Assembly (NCBI GenBank): GCA_002796025.1
Contig: PCVQ01000003.1
Coordinates: 4,878 to 68,877 of the forward strand
From: Candidatus Peregrinibacteria bacterium CG11_big_fil_rev_8_21_14_0_20_46_8
GTDB taxonomy: Bacteria; Patescibacteriota; Gracilibacteria; UBA1369; UM-FILTER-53-11
DNA length: 64,000 nucleotides
Direction of reading: 5' to 3'
Part shown: positions 62,401 through 64,000 of the stretch, piece by piece
How the letters are laid out: every line of letters starts with the position of its first letter
Position numbering within the stretch: the first letter of the stretch is position 1
Position numbers and translations under genes: made by a program
The notes under the pieces: generated by a model
Database searches by the model: none
What the model was told of the DNA's origin: nothing
Seen by the model: only the letters and a program-made list of their open reading frames with translations

Positions 62401-62703
62401 GCCGGATGGGGGATAGCTCGTTAGTTCACGTTGTACATCGTTGACGAGCACATCGTAATCTTGATAATCCAGCCCGGTGTCTGTGAAATTGGAGTAGCTG
62501 ATATAGAAATAACCACCACTTGTGACCGTATTGGCGACGGTAAAGCTAATGGTATGATCTGCGCTTGCGCTGGCCGTGCTGTCCGACACCGTATGGGTCA
62601 TCTCAACGGTCGCGGCAAAACTTTGGTGAAGGCCGATAATTGCGAAAGCGAGTAGCGCAATACCGACAATTCCCTGAATCCATCCTGAGATTTTTGTTTT
62701 CAT
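53470..62703 (-). CDS. Giant secreted surface protein (3077 aa) with repeats and C-terminal anchor
   Basis: A signal peptide (1-31, SFA) is followed by nine repeats of about 150-170 residues, with HTISF, IPASGYI, LDYTDVDLLVD, DGVSI, LNSSTGI and GDAQYTNPS recurring. Three Big_5-like domains follow (IESSYPQEGATVDRRISDMIVTF type), one more divergent repeat, six or seven carboxypeptidase-regulatory-like domains (ISGTV..GNGYYTFP pattern) and a ZU5-like segment (VEINFPAGALG). The C-terminus has a transmembrane helix and a basic RRNRRHAKHHR tail. It is probably a cell-surface fibre or adhesin reaching beyond the S-layer. The upstream SLH gene ends 44 nt before it, and they may form an operon. Confidence 0.85.
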   Translation of the reverse strand: MKTKISGWIQGIVGIALLAFAIIGLHQSFAATVEMTHTVSDSTASASADHTISFTVANTVTSGGYFYISYSNFTDTGLDYQDYDVLVNDVQRELTSYPPSGGADSISSGGNGIIYYDLGSDINAGDTVEIRFGLNATYGATGDAQYTNPSSAGDYTTTMTSTGGDDASATVTITSGGGGSFTPADELDNTTPSEVSNHTITFSPTVDIPPSGRIELLFNSFSNTDSVDYTDVDFSVNSIERSINSFADSFSDGVDFSAFPTVSITLNSSTGITAGDSVAILIGTNALQDYFGDVQLYNPSTKGITTVDVTTYDEFSAQLETASAPINIADAGGAAGFLPSIFLTDSSPSAASDQIISISPTIDIPPNGRIDLVFNSFSNTDFVDYTDFDLIVDDIHRSVNSFADSFSDGIDVSGFPNVSITLNSSTGITAGQLVDIYIGTNTTQDYIGDASLYNPSLEGDTTVDVTTYDEFSAQLETGSATASILNEVVLFSVTSIPDDTTTSAATNHSISFWPTQDIPAAGGFFEITFANGYADTDFIGIDDIDVLVDDVQQSLASFPGTSDYGVSISFPTITIQMSDTTGITSGQSVEVRIGTNATSGSIGDTLLYNPSVAGDYINSVTTYDNFGVSMDSANYTETITEAVGGGDISGTLTHTNIDSTTSGEASDIRINFTTIAEIPASGYIVITLDPGFTAGLGLDYTDVDLLVDLSSRDLGGAPAGSFVDAVTIDSNTVTIELQSSSPIPAASAVEITIGLSSIYGGSGDAQYTNPSSASTYNTLVVTQDSLGSTLDSGNTTIDITSAVINPGDVTSTLSHTLSSSDASTSTDMTISFNTVNAIPAGGTIVYTLDSGFVPASGMDYTDVDFAVDFFERNLAASADSTNDGVAIIDNTIIVALNSSTGISAGSNVELRVGTNASSETFGDLQYTTPSTSGSKTTSIQTQNASSSNLDSGSTTVTINAGIGDLSSTLSDTLSTSETSQPANHTLAFTTVNAIPADGYIAITLDPSFSQSGFLDYTDIDLLVDGISRSLSSFASTTEDGVSVSNNAITIQLNSSSGISAGSSVSIRIGTNAVEEFAGDDQYTNPVSASTYTTTVTTQNNVTATTIDTGSTTNTITTVNSIAVTDSAPDDTESANTNHTLSFTTTSKIPAGGHIIVAFDSSFTPEFGLDYTDVDLTVNGSPRTLAATASTSEDGVSITGTTFDIELNSSTSINAGMPVDITIGLNALEGATGDRQMTNPATAGDYTITITTQNDAGSKLDEGSTTMVITTASSTGTLTVTTTSSNTAAGEGSNWTFGFTTVNDIPASGQIIVVFAPDFENNDFTFSSALDAGDVDLLVTDSHRKLAATATSTEDGVTFTSPNVVIIDLNSTTGISAGSAVEIRIGAHANKGALGDAQIINPPIEDNVLIAIATIQADQATTIDQGVSSLGIGPPFSSSTYTFTGFIDYVPPPYVTGTVPFHGGNIAENGSLIISFSVPLDSNALQTENFRLFALNSFGETTGSNLLTSTSGWTTTSSGQTTRVRIPLPESVTSGNTYTLEIQGDNDTDPRNGSCGFGLPEACVVSNRGIALEREYQLDFSTAANDSTGPQIESSYPQEGATVDRRISDMIVTFNEPIDGTRFFQSFSSGGSVTNLNVGLSLYLDNGDSTFDRHDDTLVTNTSGLIEGDGRAVHVYPNALLAANSTYFLVTNPYNSAWGIADAAGNAATQQTITFTTNGLIDGSANDTTAPSVTSINGDNDSITVYLSEPMPFDAAKNYENSTSSGSSDVNNFNNWTIETSFDDGQSWNVHTPFDQVSVVYDPIALKVKFSGIGMPPLSLFRVTPSTFLVDYAGNAMDSASNTLQAIVNDINDANYDYAGTNLDGTTTTDGTDWYNWGISPVNTWSESNVAGATTKYWFYFEAGTTIPENGTIELAFPSGFTFPSSCNTWSTTDFANTDINGWHDGTVTVASISCDSSTRKVTITINGTDINAGDFLEFNFPVTNSPVAKDYNTTGYTIDITTKNSGGTTLETKTTMPFFILAAGSSTISGYVFVDDGASGGTAGDKLPNGGEARVESAKVCLSGPTGYECKTTDADGYYTFPNLYDNSYYFINMELPTNSSYLASNTFKDIYLASGESANNSNFTVSAVSSQNILDVYLSGGSGLANKKVDVYAFRLGDVNERTETFHGGDASTTQNGSFAAEEFGSNFGGYIPPKTVTLNGSGIGTTTLSLAKGKWMINVGPSFSGTSQTVDFVPPAPEEVVVTSQGVVDKCTSGSGATDNELCFTITAATYQIKGKVVDGNGAAIKSAYVNAHPLNFGEQSFWGGFAQSDTNGLFTINVTPGTYDLHAFKPGMPESNFMECDVKDNESTSDGNSTADVYCDSEFIENNVGGFSSATLSGTANEDDLVLVIAKPDTSVSGKVLDDAGNAISYSYVTANQVNADGEPIGGWTGASTDANGNYTLFVSGGTSGSPKRWKISAFAQSSCGAMPSITVSVVAGTNLTSKNIQSQSDSCVTISGTVYIDSNGNNSVDSGEGAGNSFVNAWSDTTGGYNSAFTSSDGTYTMQLAAGSGYNVEGFIPSQGPTQSLSSQTYSSNTTGVNLKTAKTGTVVVYACTLNDPDSDPSASNGCASNTVSDGWVSAFDSSGRSTGTSSSDPGVYEFSVPEGTYTIEGNHHAIGFLGQKENVSITGGATTYVNFSQSETYSISGTVSSTSTSCVGGAAVYIYDGDTGRSATTEVNDDGTWSIANVPEGSFAVTATKAGCTDSEEPSTVTIDGASASGIERVLVRANATITGRVWKDDDSDGTLDTTENVNSDTVVQASLENGQTTIANVDLAASDSASTNYTLSLTPGTWTITAIGDGFKSASTTVTLAEGDATTQNLELLAIAGYTRREQRTQTLQPSRGAVVRDAGVEINFPAGALGNSQNNDGSVVVKETTAVPQSTSTYQVIGGKGIEVTSTVNGQPVTTLQTSGGSAATISMTYADSDIPSDTTEAEWVRTIKVCSFKKNSQNCTPLPTTCDIATNTCVGKLSSLSKFTLVAAREPGDTVTSPHKLLAKRAEPEVAAAVLVILTAATCFYVSQSKRRNRRHAKHHR

Positions 62704-62747
62704 ATTATGTGTTTTTTATGTGTATTATTAGATATATTATACAATAA

Positions 62748-64000
62748 TTACGTCCGCCAGGCAATGGCTAGCGGGTTAGATGAGAGAGGGGCATTTAATT
62801 CCAGAAGTTGTTCCAGAATTACAGAAAGTGCAGCACGGGTTAAGGGATCAAAAGGCCGAAAAATGCTTTCTGTTTCTCCTATATTACCAACCATTATATG
62901 GTTAGAAACCATAGTCGCGACATTCATTCGTTCTGTAATATTTAATCCTCCGACATCGGTATATTTTTTTAAGGTTGCACTAAGGCTTCGCGGTTTTTTT
63001 AGACGTGAAAATTGTTCAATCCAGCCGGCGATTTCCAGCCGGTTTGTCGGCGCTTTCATCTCATTCGGCAAAATCACATTGCGCTCGTATGCATACGATA
63101 TTGCACATTTTGCATAGTTACTGACATCTATATTTTTCGGTGCCGTACAGTTACCGATGATTTGTGCATCGGTCGCACCATTTGCCCGCAACACCATGAG
63201 CAGTGCATCTTGGCGTAGTACATGTTCAGCCGGACGGCCTTGGGTAATGAAGCCAGTTGCGTGGCCGGTGAGCATGCTGCCGTAATACCACTCATGAGTC
63301 GGAACATCCGCAAATGGTGTGAGTCCGCGTTCAAAAGATGTACGTTGATTTGCACTTTGCGCTTTTGCAATAGTTTCTAAAAGAGTATCGATATTTTTTT
63401 GAGTAAGACGATTTTCTATACATCGGGTTTCAAAATCCGAGATGCTCTGCACTACAGGTGCTTCATGTTTATCAATCCAATTTATTGCGGCAACAGAATT
63501 TAATTCGTAAGTGAGTTGATTTTTTTTCTTGGCCGCTACACATGAAGATGCTTCTGAAAGATCGAGGGCTTGTTTAACAATGGGTATCACTTCATTTTTT
63601 GCAGCAAGAATTTGCTCTCCTTCATTGCTAAATTTAGCCGCTATGCGTTCTATGGCAGAAAGACTAATGGCAATTCGTGAAGTTAATTCAGGTGCAAGTG
63701 TTTTCAGTTGCTCTTGCAAATTTGCAATAACTATCCGCTCTTCCTCTGCGGAAGGATATGATGGGTTGGTATCATCATTAGTATGTACCGGGAAAGAGTG
63801 GCGAACAAAGCCTCCGCCGCTTCCGCCACCGCCCGAAGTATTACTGGTTCCGCTCGATGTGCTGCTGCCTGTGTTGCTCACTCCTCCCGAACCACTGCTC
63901 GAGGGCGTAGTTTTCGGTGTAATCAGCGAAAATGTTGAAGTACGGAAATGGCTCTTTTCTGAAGCTGCTCCCGAAATATACAACAAACTCACGAGCACGA
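62748..64000 (-). CDS. SLH-domain protein, 5' end cut by the window
   Basis: The frame is open to the right edge; a GTG at 63998 gives 416 residues. A Gly/Ser-rich stretch and a helical region (about 75-215) precede three SLH domains: about 225-275 (FADVPTHEWYYGSMLTGHATG), 285-330 (IDVSNYAKCAISYAYERNVI) and 345-405 (YTDVGGLNITERMNVATMV, FRPFDPLTRAALSVILEQLL). It is probably attached to wall polymers beneath the S-layer. Whether LVSLLYISGAA at the start belongs to a signal peptide cannot be decided. Confidence 0.8.
   Translation of the reverse strand, partial: VLVSLLYISGAASEKSHFRTSTFSLITPKTTPSSSGSGGVSNTGSSTSSGTSNTSGGGGSGGGFVRHSFPVHTNDDTNPSYPSAEEERIVIANLQEQLKTLAPELTSRIAISLSAIERIAAKFSNEGEQILAAKNEVIPIVKQALDLSEASSCVAAKKKNQLTYELNSVAAINWIDKHEAPVVQSISDFETRCIENRLTQKNIDTLLETIAKAQSANQRTSFERGLTPFADVPTHEWYYGSMLTGHATGFITQGRPAEHVLRQDALLMVLRANGATDAQIIGNCTAPKNIDVSNYAKCAISYAYERNVILPNEMKAPTNRLEIAGWIEQFSRLKKPRSLSATLKKYTDVGGLNITERMNVATMVSNHIMVGNIGETESIFRPFDPLTRAALSVILEQLLELNAPLSSNPLAIAWRT

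Noticed and set aside
1..64000. UGA recoded as glycine
   Set aside because: Recognisable genes end at TGA (for instance the Cys-rich gene at 48321 and the gene at 41), and full-length proteins need no TGA readthrough.

Overview
The window looks like a chromosomal segment of a Candidate Phyla Radiation (Patescibacteria) bacterium; Peregrinibacteria-like is my best guess, inferred from gene content and not from rRNA. Pointers are a T4SS-pilin-like small protein, SLH-domain surface-layer proteins, tandem DUF881 proteins, giant Thr/Ser-rich secreted proteins, and very few Shine-Dalgarno sites. Instead, a -10-like hexamer often ends only 6-10 nt before the start codon, which suggests mostly leaderless mRNAs. 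TGA serves as a normal stop, so the UGA=Gly code of Gracilibacteria/Absconditabacteria does not apply. I see no CRISPR array, insertion sequence or prophage.

Layout. 1-1100: a small unknown gene and a ~600 nt non-coding, hairpin-rich region that I propose is a minus-strand structured RNA; it carries a 13-nt perfect complement of the 16S rRNA 3' tail. 1.1-12.8 kb: tandem DUF881 genes, ybeY, tRNA-Tyr/Thr, murB, a T4SS-type pilin, a PRC-barrel protein, tRNA-Pro, YjdF-like and Gmad2 proteins, then a minus-strand run HTH protein-gdhA-ppdK-yqeY, tRNA-Lys and a membrane protein. 12.8-24.8 kb: dnaJ, tRNA-Glu, a 700-nt leader with a boxA-like element, the main S-layer protein, two S-layer-associated genes, a thrombospondin-type-3 lipoprotein and an O-antigen-ligase/TPR protein. 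24.8-35.9 kb: ahcY-metK, a GT2 glycosyltransferase, pgeF-nnrD, murA, a ComEC-like metallo-beta-lactamase-fold protein, an LPETG-terminated fibronectin protein and argS. 35.9-41.2 kb: a redox/lipoprotein block (thioredoxin-like protein with ccdA, four small lipoprotein or membrane genes, rpiB, msrB). 41.2-48.3 kb: small accessory enzymes (TfoX-like, two VOC proteins, MATE, PLD, DUF1428, aldo/keto reductase, TspO, ung) with two tRNA-Ser genes. 48.0-53.0 kb: two paralogous 547-codon Cys-rich proteins flanking a TrmB regulator with a palindromic operator; one copy has a single in-frame TAA. 53.0-64.0 kb: a lipoprotein, a 3077-residue surface protein and a partial SLH protein.

How the genes fit together. 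Much of the window serves the cell envelope: precursor synthesis (murA, murB, pgeF), an S-layer with SLH anchoring, candidate glycan transfer (O-antigen ligase, GT2), sortase-type anchoring and many lipoproteins. A second theme is thiol redox and repair (ccdA/thioredoxin, msrB, ung). A third is compact central metabolism (gdhA-ppdK, rpiB, metK-ahcY). The least explained parts are the structured RNA at 387-985, the boxA-bearing S-layer leader, and the TrmB/Cys-rich paralogue module.
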